Assembly: GCF_000682675.1 (NCBI RefSeq)
Contig: NZ_AWFA01000012.1
Span: 62,001-126,000 of the forward strand
DNA length: 64,000 bases
From: Hyphomonas pacifica
Lineage (GTDB): Bacteria > Pseudomonadota > Alphaproteobacteria > Caulobacterales > Hyphomonadaceae
Direction of reading: 5' to 3'
Part shown: positions 36,821 to 45,902 of the stretch, one piece after another
Numbering within the stretch: position 1 is the stretch's first letter
Layout: each line of letters opens with the position of its first letter
Notes under the pieces: generated by a model
What the model was told of the DNA's origin: nothing
Seen by the model: the letters and a program-made list of their open reading frames with translations, nothing else
The model's database searches: none
Position numbers and translations under genes: made by a program

Positions 36821-37210
36821 ATGACTAAGACGCAAACCAGGAAAGTTCTGGTTGTTGAGGACAATGAACTCAACATGCGCCTGTTTTGCGACTTGCTGGA
36901 TGCCTATGGCTTTGAAACCTACCAGTGCCGTGACGGCGCAAAGGCCGTTGAGATTGCCCGCAGGGAACTGCCCGATCTCATCATTATGGATATCCAGCTG
37001 CCCGAAGTTTCCGGCTTGGATATTACGCGCTGGTTGAAAGATGATGACAAGGTCGCGCACATCCCGGTGCTGGCTGTCACCGCATTTGCCATGCGGGCAG
37101 ACGAACAGCGTGTGCGCGAAGCAGGATGCGAGGGATACCTCTCAAAGCCTATCCAGATATCAACTTTCATAAAGGCGGTTGAGGCATTGATGCCCAAGGA
37201 GGCGGCGTGA
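36821..37210 (+). CDS. divK: Single-domain response regulator DivK
   Basis: A 129-residue receiver-only protein. The phosphoacceptor is Asp57 (IIMDIQLPEVSG), acidic residues lie at 13-14 (VVEDNE), and Lys109 lies in YLSKPI. In Caulobacter DivK, controlled by PleC and DivJ, feeds into the CckA-CtrA cell-cycle pathway. The gene overlaps pleD by four bases, the classical divK-pleD pair, which supports the assignment over a generic CheY-like protein. Confidence 0.95.
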   Translation: MTKTQTRKVLVVEDNELNMRLFCDLLDAYGFETYQCRDGAKAVEIARRELPDLIIMDIQLPEVSGLDITRWLKDDDKVAHIPVLAVTAFAMRADEQRVREAGCEGYLSKPIQISTFIKAVEALMPKEAA

Positions 37211-38574
37211 GTGCCCGTATCCTCGTTGTTGATGATATCGAGGCCAACCGGCGTCTCCTGAAAGCTCGTCTGGAAGCCCAATACTACACTGTTTTGCTCG
37301 CTGAAAACGGTATGCAAGCCCTTGGCATGGCCAAGGAAGAACAGCCCGACATCATCCTGCTTGATGTCATGATGCCGGGCATGGATGGTTATGAAGTTTG
37401 CAAGCGCCTGAAGGCTGACAATCAGACCGCACACATTCCGGTCGTCATGGTTACGGCCCTGAATGACACTGAAGACCGTATTCGCGGCCTTGATGCGGGT
37501 GCCGAAGACTTTCTGACGAAGCCTTTTGAAGACTTTGCCCTGATGTCGCGCATCGGCGCGCTGACGCGCTATAACTCGGTTGCCGCTGAACTCCGTCAGC
37601 GCCAGGCGAGTGGCCTGAAAGACGAATTGAACGAAAACCTGCTGCAGAGAATTCGCGACAAGCCGGCCCGCGTCTTCGTGGTGGATGACAATCCGCGCAG
37701 CTCTGCCCGCATTGCCGACATGTTGAGATCCGGCGGCCATAATGCTGTTACACTGATTGAGGCAGGGGGGCTTTCAAACTTGGCAGAGCAGGGCGTTGAT
37801 ATCCTGCTGCTCTCAATGCTGAGCGACCGGTTTGATGCGCTTAAGCTTTGCGCGCATTTCAAATCCAATGAGGCCACCCGGTCCCTCTCAATACTTCTTC
37901 TGTGTGACCCGGAAGATCAGCAGCGTGCCGGCAAGGGGCTGGAGCTGGGCGCCAGTGATGTGATCTTCTCCCCGGTAGACCGGCAGGAATTGCTCGCCCG
38001 TGTCCGCACACAGGCTCGCCGCGCCCGCTATATCGACATGTTGAGAGAAAGGGTGGATCGCGGGCTGGAACTGTCGATCATTGATCAACTGACCGGACTC
38101 TACAATCGCCGCTTCATGATGAATCAGCTCGAATCCTTCATGAGGCGCGCCGTGATGGGGGGTGCACCTGTCTCTGTAATGATGGCGGATATCGACCATT
38201 TCAAATCGGTAAACGATACCTATGGCCACGATGCAGGCGACGAAGTGCTGGTGGAAGTTGCCAGACGTCTTAAATCCAATGTGCGGGCGCTGGACGTGGT
38301 TTGCCGGCCGGGCGGGGAGGAGTTCCTCGTCATCATGCCCGAAACCCCTGGAGACCTCGCCTGCGCCGCGGCTGAGCGTATTCGCCAGGCTGTTGCGGCC
38401 CAACCCTTCTCTGTAAACAAGGGAGAGCGCGAGATCAGCATCACAGTCAGTGCAGGCGTCGGCACTATCCTGGGACCGGATGATACCGTTTCCGATCTCA
38501 TCAAACGCGCTGACGTGGCGCTCTATCAGGCAAAGTCATCCGGTCGGAACCGCGTAGAGAATCAAGCTGCCTGA
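37207..38574 (+). CDS. pleD: Diguanylate cyclase response regulator PleD
   Basis: A 455-residue REC-REC-GGDEF protein making cyclic di-GMP. REC1 has Asp53 (LLDVMMPGMDG). REC2 (about 157-275) lacks the acceptor Asp and is the dimerisation adaptor seen in PleD. The GGDEF domain has GGEEF at 369-373, an active signature, with an inhibitory I-site R-A-L-D at 360-363, five residues before it. The start is a GTG overlapping the divK stop (GTGA). It drives the motile-to-sessile transition in Caulobacter. Confidence 0.96.
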   Translation: MSARILVVDDIEANRRLLKARLEAQYYTVLLAENGMQALGMAKEEQPDIILLDVMMPGMDGYEVCKRLKADNQTAHIPVVMVTALNDTEDRIRGLDAGAEDFLTKPFEDFALMSRIGALTRYNSVAAELRQRQASGLKDELNENLLQRIRDKPARVFVVDDNPRSSARIADMLRSGGHNAVTLIEAGGLSNLAEQGVDILLLSMLSDRFDALKLCAHFKSNEATRSLSILLLCDPEDQQRAGKGLELGASDVIFSPVDRQELLARVRTQARRARYIDMLRERVDRGLELSIIDQLTGLYNRRFMMNQLESFMRRAVMGGAPVSVMMADIDHFKSVNDTYGHDAGDEVLVEVARRLKSNVRALDVVCRPGGEEFLVIMPETPGDLACAAAERIRQAVAAQPFSVNKGEREISITVSAGVGTILGPDDTVSDLIKRADVALYQAKSSGRNRVENQAA

Positions 38575-38611
38575 TTGACTTCTGCCTGATACGGGCTCAG
38601 TGGGCCGCATC

Positions 38612-39838
38612 ATGACTGACCGGTTCGCGGCGTTTCGCCATTCCTCCTATCGCAGATACTTCCTGTCGCGCTTCCTGACATCTCTGGCAGCGCAGATTGT
38701 CTCTGTGGCTGTTGCCTGGCAGATGTATGACCTGACACAGAATGCAGCGCTGCTCGGCTGGATCGGACTGGTGCAGTTCTTGCCAGCCCTGCTGCTGGTC
38801 GTAGTGACCGGTGTGACCGCAGACAGGCTGGGACGCCGGAATGTCATGGGTGTTGCCGTGACGATGGAGCTCGCCTGCGCCGGATTCGTCCTGTTTCTCG
38901 CCATCACAGGCACGTTCCAGCCGGTCATCGTCCTTGGTACGCTGACAGTCTTTGGCATTGCGAGAGCCTTCTACACGCCTGCCTCGTCTAGCCTCGCGGT
39001 CAATCTGGTGCCGCGAGATGATTTCGCGAATGCTGTTGGCTGGATCGCCTCATCCTGGCAGGCGGCCTCTATCTTCGGTCCCGTCGCAGGCGGCTTGCTA
39101 TACGGCATCTATCATGGCGCGGCCTATGCTACGGCAGTTGTCCTGTTCGGCATTGCGGCTGTTCTGATCTTCTCCATTCCGAAGCCTGAGCAGCGCATCG
39201 AACGGGAGGCCACAAGCATGAGCACACTGCTGGGTGGCTTCAGCTATGTCCTGAAGCAGAAGATTGTTCTGGGCGCGATATCGCTGGATCTCTTTGCCGT
39301 ACTTCTGGGCGGAGCGGTGGCGCTGCTACCGGTTTATGCACGTGACATCCTGCATATCGGGGAAGAGGGGCTGGGCTTGCTGCGCGCAGCGCCAGGCATA
39401 GGCGCGCTGATCATGCTGGGCATTATCACGGCGTTCCCGATCAAGGATCATGCGGGAATCGTCCTGTTTATCTCGGTCGCTTTGTTCGGGCTGGCTACGG
39501 TCGTCTTCGGACATTCCACTGTCGCATGGCTGTCCATTCTGGCCCTGATGTGCGTTGGTGCGTTTGACATGGTATCAGTCTATATTCGCGAGGTGCTGTT
39601 GCAGCTCTGGACACCGGATCAGGTGCGCGGCCGGGTCAATGCCGTGAATTCCATTTTCCTGGGCGCGTCCAATGAATTGGGTGAAGCGCGGGCCGGCTTC
39701 ATGGCGGCCAAATGGGGCGCGGTATTTACCGTTGTAGCTGGTGGCTATGCCGCTGTTGGTATTGCCGCTGCATGGGCCTTCATGTTCCCCGGTATCCGCA
39801 AGACGCGAGACCTGCATCACGGGGCACCGGAAGAGTAG
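38612..39838 (+). CDS. MFS transporter, EntS-like (MFS_3)
   Basis: A 408-residue major facilitator protein with about twelve hydrophobic segments. The N-terminus FRHSSYRRYFLSRFLTSLA and the loop TADRLGRRNVM correspond to the MFS motif A region, as in the MFS_3 group that includes the enterobactin exporter EntS. The substrate is unknown. The ATG at 38612 is preferred to a GTG at 38600 by homology of the N-terminus. It lies 37 bases after pleD and is followed by a bidirectional terminator. Confidence 0.87.
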   Translation: MTDRFAAFRHSSYRRYFLSRFLTSLAAQIVSVAVAWQMYDLTQNAALLGWIGLVQFLPALLLVVVTGVTADRLGRRNVMGVAVTMELACAGFVLFLAITGTFQPVIVLGTLTVFGIARAFYTPASSSLAVNLVPRDDFANAVGWIASSWQAASIFGPVAGGLLYGIYHGAAYATAVVLFGIAAVLIFSIPKPEQRIEREATSMSTLLGGFSYVLKQKIVLGAISLDLFAVLLGGAVALLPVYARDILHIGEEGLGLLRAAPGIGALIMLGIITAFPIKDHAGIVLFISVALFGLATVVFGHSTVAWLSILALMCVGAFDMVSVYIREVLLQLWTPDQVRGRVNAVNSIFLGASNELGEARAGFMAAKWGAVFTVVAGGYAAVGIAAAWAFMFPGIRKTRDLHHGAPEE

Positions 39839-39845
39839 CGGGCAA

Positions 39846-39874
39846 CAAAAAACCCGCTCATTGAGCGGGTTTTC
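39846..39874. terminator. Bidirectional terminator between the MFS gene and rpmG
   Basis: AACCCGCTC and GAGCGGGTT form a 9-bp stem with an ATT loop. It is preceded by an A-run and followed by a T-run, so it can terminate both the MFS transcript and, on the other strand, the rpmG transcript. Confidence 0.92.
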
Positions 39875-39899
39875 TGAAATCTTCATAAAGAACAGGATC

Positions 39900-40067
39900 T
39901 TACTTGATCTTGCCTTCTTTGAATTCGACGTGCTTTTTGGCAACCGGATCGTATTTACGCTTGACCATTTTCTCGGTCATATTGCGCGGGTTTTTCTTCG
40001 TCACATAGAAGAAACCGGTGTCGGCCGTCGAGTTGAGGCGGATCTTGATGGTGGCTGGTTTGGCCAT
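39900..40067 (-). CDS. rpmG: 50S ribosomal protein L33
   Basis: A 55-residue ribosomal protein L33. The sequence starts [20 protein letters not shown] and ends VEFKEGKIK. It has [14 protein letters not shown] as the conserved core. It contains no cysteines, so it is the zinc-independent (C-minus) form. It runs opposite to the MFS gene and is the last gene of the topA-rnr-NUDIX group, with 84 bases between it and the NUDIX stop. Confidence 0.97.
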   Translation of the reverse strand: MAKPATIKIRLNSTADTGFFYVTKKNPRNMTEKMVKRKYDPVAKKHVEFKEGKIK

Positions 40068-40151
40068 GACGAAAGCTCGCTTATGTTAGCGTCTGAAACT
40101 GGAAAGCGGCTTAATGGCGAGGTGCGGACCGGAAGTCAAGCGCCATTGCTG

Positions 40152-40895
40152 CTAGAGACGGTCGGAAGTGTGTCCGCTACGGGTCCATCGCAGGAACGGC
40201 GGGCCGCGTTGAAGGTCTGGTTTTTCCAGTCTTTCCTCGATTTCCCCGAGCATAAAGCGCGTTACATTGGGCAAATCCAGGTCCAGAGCGTCTTTCAGCG
40301 TCACCCATTGCAGGTCTGACAGTTCGGCACCATCGACCGGCGGGCGCTCATCAATCAGCGCCTCTTCGGCCTCCGCCATAAAGAATCGCGCATCGAATCG
40401 GCGCGGCCTGTAGGGCGGTGTGATCGCTCGACCGATAAAGGTTAGCGGGGAGAGATGCGGCGCGGCGTCCAGCGCGTGGAAGCGTTTCCAGCCTTTGACA
40501 TAAGTGTCCGGCATTTCTGCCTCACGGGCCACCAGCAGGCCGGTTTCTTCAAAGGTTTCGCGGATGGCTGTCAGGCCGAAAGCGCGGGGCTTGCGGCGCG
40601 TCTGGAGGCGCAGCTTGGCTTCCACTTCAGGCCGGAACTCGCAATAGGAGGTCGCCCGGCCATCCTCGGGGTCTACACGCCCGCCCGGAAAGACATATTT
40701 GTCCGGCATGAAGACATGCCCGCCAGAACGCTTGCCCATCAGTACGCGCGGGTGGGAGGCATCCCGGCGCACCAGAATCAGCGTTGCCGCATCTTTCGGG
40801 CGCGGGCTGCGCTTGCCGGTCTCGACGACATCGCCGTCATTTTCCTTGTCATAGGCTGATCCGATCAGACCAGTCTTCGGGGCAGTATCAGGCAT
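40152..40895 (-). CDS. NUDIX hydrolase
   Basis: A 247-residue NUDIX protein. The chosen ATG at 40895 is 4 bases past the rnr stop; a longer frame would overlap rnr. The Nudix box is recognisable as AIRETFEETGLLV (REtfEEtG), preceded by KYVFPGGRVDPEDGR. Such proteins hydrolyse nucleoside diphosphate derivatives; the substrate cannot be read from sequence. The position downstream of rnr is conserved in alphaproteobacteria. Confidence 0.9.
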   Translation of the reverse strand: MPDTAPKTGLIGSAYDKENDGDVVETGKRSPRPKDAATLILVRRDASHPRVLMGKRSGGHVFMPDKYVFPGGRVDPEDGRATSYCEFRPEVEAKLRLQTRRKPRAFGLTAIRETFEETGLLVAREAEMPDTYVKGWKRFHALDAAPHLSPLTFIGRAITPPYRPRRFDARFFMAEAEEALIDERPPVDGAELSDLQWVTLKDALDLDLPNVTRFMLGEIEERLEKPDLQRGPPFLRWTRSGHTSDRL

Positions 40896-40899
40896 AAAT

Positions 40900-43188
40900 C
40901 TACTTCTTGCGGCCACGCCGCTTGTGCTTGGGCAAGGTCTTCTTGCTGAATTTCGGTTTTCCACTCTGTTTGGACTGGATACGGCCCGGGCCGCCTCTGC
41001 GGGAGGGGGTATCTGTATCTGTCTTGCGGCGGGCCTCCCTTCGGCCCTTTGGGGCAGGCATGGGCTCTGATAGCATTTCCAGCAGCAGGCCGCCTTGCAG
41101 CGGCGTGACTTCCTTCAGACGCACCTTCACGATTTGGCCGAGGCCATAGGTCTTGCCGGAGCCGCGTGCATAGATCTGCATCGCAGCATCATCCAGTACC
41201 CAGTAATCGTCCGAGATAGACGAGATAGGCACGAAGCCATCTGCACCAGACCCGGCCAGTGCCACGAACAGGCCCGCGCCAGTTACACCGGTGATGCGGC
41301 CTTCAAACTCTGCGCCCACCCGGTCAGCCAGGAAGAGGGCAAGATAGCGGTCGGTCGCCTCGCGCTCTGCTGCCATGGAGCGACGCTCGGTGCCGGAAAT
41401 ATGCTCGGCAATCTCCTCCAGCCGCACTGACATGTCTTTCGACAAGCCATCCGGGCCGAGGTTCAGCGCTGCGATCAGCGCGCGGTGCACGATCAAATCG
41501 GCATAGCGGCGGATCGGAGAGGTGAAGTGGGCATAGCGCACAAGATTCAGGCCGAAATGGCCGAGATTCTCTTCGGAATAGATCGCCTGGGCCTGCGTGC
41601 GCAGCACCATCTGCGTGACCATCTGGTCATAATCACCGCCTTGAATATCTTTAAGCAGGCGGTTGAACTTTTCAGTCTGCGGACGCTCGCCCACATGCCA
41701 TTTCATGTCGATGGTCTGTAGGAATTCCGCAAAGGCCGCGATCTTTGCGTCGGTCGGCACATCGTGCACGCGATAAATCAGCGGGCTTTTCTGCTTCTCC
41801 AGCGTTTCGGCAGCGGCCACGTTTGCCTGGATCATGAACTCTTCGATAAGGCGGTGAGCCTCAAGGCGTTCCTTGGTGATGATGCCTTCAATCTCTCCGT
41901 CCTCGGAGAAGATGATACGGCGTTCCGGCAGGTCGAGGTCAAGCGGCGAGCGTTTGTCCCGCGCCTTCGCCACAGCGGCATACGCGCTCCAGAGCGGCTT
42001 CAGCACATCTTCCAGCATCTCGCCGGCCTTGCCGCCCGGCTTGCCGTCTATCGCGGCTTGAGCCTCCTGATAGGACAGCTTGGCGGCAGACTTCATCATG
42101 CCACGAATAAAACGATGAGAGCGCTTGGTGCCGGATTTGTCAAAGATCATCTCCACCGCCATGCAGCGGCGCAGTTCCCCTTCGCGCAGCGAGCATTCGT
42201 CCGCAGACAGCTCAAAAGGCAGCATCGGCACAACCCGGTCCGGGAAGTAGGTGGAGTTGCCGCGCTTCAGCGCCTCGCGGTCCAGCGGGGAATTCTCGGT
42301 CACGTAAGCCGCGACATCCGCAATCGCGACAATCACGCGCCAGCCATCGTCCAGCTGTTCTGCGAAGACGGCATCGTCATGGTCGCGCGCATCATGCGGG
42401 TCGATGGTGATCAGCGGAATTTGTGTCAGGTCTTCCCGCTCGGCCTTGGCCGGTTTCGGATCACGGGCCTGTTCCAGCGCGGCTTCCGGAAACTCGACCG
42501 GGATGTCATGCGCATGGATGGCCAGCAGGCTCGCCGAGCGCGGATCATCAATGTGGCCGATCACTTCGCGCACAATGCCCAGATTCGGGCCATACTGACG
42601 CCGGGCCTGGGGCTTGGGCACGGTGATGACGAGATCGCCATCTTCCGCGCCATTGCGGTCCGCTTCCTGGATCAGGAATTCGCGACGTTCCTTGCGGTTG
42701 GACGGGGTCACCTTGCCGCCGCGCGGGCCCTGCGAATACAGGCCGACAATCGAATTGCTCAGCCGCTTTTCCAGCACGGTCAGCGCGCGGGCCTGCCACA
42801 CGCCATCGACCAGCTTGATCTTGCAGAGGGCGCGGTCTCCTTCGCCGGGCTCGGTCACCTTGCCGCGCGGCTTGCCGGAGAGGCCCGTATAGATGATGTC
42901 CGGACCGAAGGGGCCATTGTCGCCGACGGCCTTGCCGATCAGGTCACCATTCTCGTCCTGATGGGTGAATTGTACCACGCCGGTGGGGGGCGGACGGTCG
43001 GCCTGGGCCCAGGCGCGTTTGCCTGTGCGTTCAAGGGTGCCGTCCTCCTCCAGTTCCTTCAGGATTTCACGCAAGGTGGCGCGGTCGCGGCCCTTCACTT
43101 TTAGGCCGCGCGCAATGTCCTGCTTCGTGGTGGCGTTCGGATGGTCCCGAATATAATCAAGGACCGTTTGCTTATCTGGAAAACTCAT
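40900..43188 (-). CDS. rnr: Ribonuclease R
   Basis: A 762-residue 3'-5' exoribonuclease. N-terminal winged-helix region (about 1-60), cold-shock domains, the RNB catalytic domain with DPHDARDHDDA at 263-273 (Asp ligands for Mg), a C-terminal S1 domain (about 630-715), and a basic Lys/Arg-rich tail ending KHKRRGRKK. It degrades structured RNA and takes part in tmRNA and rRNA quality control. It is followed 4 bases later by the NUDIX gene. Confidence 0.97.
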   Translation of the reverse strand: MSFPDKQTVLDYIRDHPNATTKQDIARGLKVKGRDRATLREILKELEEDGTLERTGKRAWAQADRPPPTGVVQFTHQDENGDLIGKAVGDNGPFGPDIIYTGLSGKPRGKVTEPGEGDRALCKIKLVDGVWQARALTVLEKRLSNSIVGLYSQGPRGGKVTPSNRKERREFLIQEADRNGAEDGDLVITVPKPQARRQYGPNLGIVREVIGHIDDPRSASLLAIHAHDIPVEFPEAALEQARDPKPAKAEREDLTQIPLITIDPHDARDHDDAVFAEQLDDGWRVIVAIADVAAYVTENSPLDREALKRGNSTYFPDRVVPMLPFELSADECSLREGELRRCMAVEMIFDKSGTKRSHRFIRGMMKSAAKLSYQEAQAAIDGKPGGKAGEMLEDVLKPLWSAYAAVAKARDKRSPLDLDLPERRIIFSEDGEIEGIITKERLEAHRLIEEFMIQANVAAAETLEKQKSPLIYRVHDVPTDAKIAAFAEFLQTIDMKWHVGERPQTEKFNRLLKDIQGGDYDQMVTQMVLRTQAQAIYSEENLGHFGLNLVRYAHFTSPIRRYADLIVHRALIAALNLGPDGLSKDMSVRLEEIAEHISGTERRSMAAEREATDRYLALFLADRVGAEFEGRITGVTGAGLFVALAGSGADGFVPISSISDDYWVLDDAAMQIYARGSGKTYGLGQIVKVRLKEVTPLQGGLLLEMLSEPMPAPKGRREARRKTDTDTPSRRGGPGRIQSKQSGKPKFSKKTLPKHKRRGRKK

Positions 43189-43246
43189 ACAGCCGCATAT
43201 AAGCGGACTCGCGTCAAATTGCGCGGGTTTTTACTGTATCTGCTTC

Positions 43247-45835
43247 TCAGTCTTCCTTTTTCGCGGCTGGTTTCTTCTTGGCAGGGGCCTTTTTCTTGGC
43301 GGCTGGCTTTTTAGCTGCAGCTTTCTTTGCCGGGGCTTTTTTCTTGCCGCCTTTGGTGGCTTTGGCGTTGATCAGCTCGATGGCCTGTTCCAGCGTCACG
43401 GTATCCGGCGTCATATCCTTGGGCAGGGTGGCGTTGGTCTTGCCATGCTTCACATAGGGGCCATAGCGGCCTTCGAAGACCTCAATCGCCCCGCCATCGG
43501 GGTGATCACCCAGGGATTTCAGCGCCGTTGCCGCCCCGCGGGCTGCGCCCTTGGCCTTCTTGTCCGCGATCAGCGTCACCGCATGGTTCAGGCCGATGGT
43601 GAAAACATCGTTCGGGTCTTTCAGGTTCGCATAGGTCTTGCCGTGCTGAACATAGGGGCCGAAGCGGCCGAAATTGGCGAGGATGGGCTCACCATCTTCA
43701 GGGTGTTTGCCGACTTCGCGGGGCAGGGAGAGCAGCTCCACGGCGCGGTCCAGCGTCAGGGCCTGCGGGTTTTCCTTCTCGGCTTTGGTCAGCGAGGCGC
43801 GTTTCGGCTTGTCGTCCGTCGCCATCTCGACATAGGGGCCAAAGCGGCCGGTCTTGAGGAAGACGGTCTCGCCCGTTTCCGGGTGGATGCCCAGTTCCTC
43901 ACCGTCGGGATTGATCGCGCTTTGCTCTCCGGTGGCGGAGAATTGCCGCGTATATTTGCACTCCGGATGGCGGGAGCAGCCAACAAAAGCGCCATAACGG
44001 CCGAGCTTCATCGACAGCTCGCCCTCTTTGCAGAGCGGGCACTGACGTGGATTCTCGACCGGGTTGCCATCGGCATCCTGGCGCGGGAACACATAGGCGC
44101 CGAGTTCTTCGTTCAGCACATCCAGCACTTCGGAAACGCGCAGATCTTTCGTCTGGTCGACGTCCGAGATGAATTGCTGCCAGAACTCCTTCAGGAAGGC
44201 TTTCCAGTCGAGCTTGCCGTCAGAGATGATGTCCAGCTTCTCTTCCAGGCCGGCGGTGAAGTCATACTCCACATAGCGCTGGAAGAAGTTCTCCAGGAAG
44301 GCCGTCACGAGGCGGCCCTTGTCCTCGGGGATCAGCTGTTTTTTCTCGAGACGCACATAGCCTCGGTCTTCCAGCGTCGACAGCGTCGAGGCGTAGGTCG
44401 ACGGACGGCCAATGCCCAGCTCTTCCAGCTTCTTGACCAGAGAGGCCTCGGTGTAACGTGGCGGCGGCGTGGTGAAGTGCTGAGTGGCGTCCGCCTTCAA
44501 TAGGTCGGCATGCTGGCCTTCCTGCATTTTCGGCAGGCGATTCTCGTCATCGTCGCTGTCTTCGCCTTCGTCGCGACCTTCCATATAGAGCTTGATATAG
44601 CCATCAAACACCAGAACCTGACCGGTCGCCCGCAGTACGGCGCGGCCATCCTTGGATGTCAGGTCAATGGTCGTGCGCTCGAATTGTGCCGTTTCCATCT
44701 GTGAGGCGACAGCGCGGCGCCAGACCAGCGTATAGAGCTTTTTCAGGTCTCCATCGCCGTGATACTCTTCAGGGCGCAGGTCGAAATTGGTCGGGCGGAT
44801 GGCTTCGTGAGCCTCTTGCGCATTCTTTGCCTTTGAGGAGTAACGGCGCGTCTTTTCCGGCAGGTAGCGCGCGCCATAGTTCGACTGTATCATGGATCGG
44901 GCCGCCGTATAGGCTTCCTCGGCCATGTTCACACCGTCGGTCCGCATATAGGTGATGCGGCCTTCCTCGTAGAGCTTCTGGGCGGCCTGCATGGTGCGCT
45001 TGGCGGTGAAGCCCAGCTTGCGGGAGGCTTCCTGCTGAAGCGTGGAGGTAATGAAAGGCGGCGGCGGGTTGCGCCTGACCGGCTTTGCCTCGACCGAGCT
45101 GACAGAATAGCCACCGCCACGCACGACCTCCAGCGCCTTGTCGGCATCGCCCTTGTTGCCGAGCGTGAATTTCTTCAGCGTCTCGCCGTCCAGGCTGTAG
45201 AGTCGGGTTTCAAAATCCGTACCGTCAGGTGCGCGCAGATTGGCCAGCACGTTCCAGTACTCTTCCGGCTTGAACAGTTCGATCTCGTTCTCGCGGTCGC
45301 AGACAATGCGCAGCGCAACGGATTGCACACGGCCAGCCGAGCGGCTGCCGGGCAGCTTGCGCCACAGCACCGGCGACAGGTTGAAGCCGACCAGATAGTC
45401 CAGCGCGCGGCGGGCAAGATAGGCGTCGACCAGTTCGGCATCGATCTGTCGGGGTTGCTCCATCGCAGCGGTCACGGCGCTCTTGGTTATGGCGTTGAAG
45501 ACGACGCGCTCGACCGGCGTGTCCTTCTTAAGGGCGCGGCGCTTGCGCAGGGCTTCAACCAGGTGCCAGGAAATTGCCTCTCCTTCGCGATCAGGGTCGG
45601 TCGCGAGGATAAGCGTGTCGGCTTCCTTCAGCGCAGAGGCGATCTCGGAGATTCGCTTGGAGGATTTTGAATCCGCTTCCCAGACCATCTCGAAATCATT
45701 CTCCGGATCTACTGATCCGTTTTTGGAAGGCAGGTCGCGGATATGGCCGTACGACGCCAGGACTTTATAGTCCTTGCCGAGGTATTTATTGATGGTTTTG
45801 GCCTTGGCGGGCGACTCGACGACAACAAGTTTCAT
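43247..45835 (-). CDS. topA: DNA topoisomerase I
   Basis: An 862-residue type IA topoisomerase relaxing negative supercoils. Toprim domain at the N-terminus (MKLVVVESPAKAKTINKYLG, and DPDREGEAISWH), nucleophilic Tyr296 in GRITYMRTDGVN. One four-cysteine zinc ribbon (CPLCKEGEL, then CSRHPEC) lies around residue 600. Three C-terminal repeat units with GRFGPYV or GRYGPYVKHGK motifs follow, and the protein ends in a Lys/Ala/Pro-rich tail. AGAGGT lies seven bases before the ATG. Confidence 0.98.
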   Translation of the reverse strand: MKLVVVESPAKAKTINKYLGKDYKVLASYGHIRDLPSKNGSVDPENDFEMVWEADSKSSKRISEIASALKEADTLILATDPDREGEAISWHLVEALRKRRALKKDTPVERVVFNAITKSAVTAAMEQPRQIDAELVDAYLARRALDYLVGFNLSPVLWRKLPGSRSAGRVQSVALRIVCDRENEIELFKPEEYWNVLANLRAPDGTDFETRLYSLDGETLKKFTLGNKGDADKALEVVRGGGYSVSSVEAKPVRRNPPPPFITSTLQQEASRKLGFTAKRTMQAAQKLYEEGRITYMRTDGVNMAEEAYTAARSMIQSNYGARYLPEKTRRYSSKAKNAQEAHEAIRPTNFDLRPEEYHGDGDLKKLYTLVWRRAVASQMETAQFERTTIDLTSKDGRAVLRATGQVLVFDGYIKLYMEGRDEGEDSDDDENRLPKMQEGQHADLLKADATQHFTTPPPRYTEASLVKKLEELGIGRPSTYASTLSTLEDRGYVRLEKKQLIPEDKGRLVTAFLENFFQRYVEYDFTAGLEEKLDIISDGKLDWKAFLKEFWQQFISDVDQTKDLRVSEVLDVLNEELGAYVFPRQDADGNPVENPRQCPLCKEGELSMKLGRYGAFVGCSRHPECKYTRQFSATGEQSAINPDGEELGIHPETGETVFLKTGRFGPYVEMATDDKPKRASLTKAEKENPQALTLDRAVELLSLPREVGKHPEDGEPILANFGRFGPYVQHGKTYANLKDPNDVFTIGLNHAVTLIADKKAKGAARGAATALKSLGDHPDGGAIEVFEGRYGPYVKHGKTNATLPKDMTPDTVTLEQAIELINAKATKGGKKKAPAKKAAAKKPAAKKKAPAKKKPAAKKED

Positions 45836-45902
45836 GCGCTTACCTCTTTAAGGCGGCGAGAGATGGGGGGCGGAGACGTCAGCTGTCAAGGCCGGGCTGT
45901 GT

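Noticed and set aside
41764-43104. A 446-residue open frame on the plus strand opposite rnr
   Set aside because: It is fully antisense to a complete rnr with clear catalytic motifs, and its residue composition is that of a high-GC shadow frame.
43445-44503. A 352-residue open frame opposite topA
   Set aside because: Shadow of topA, with no recognisable domain.
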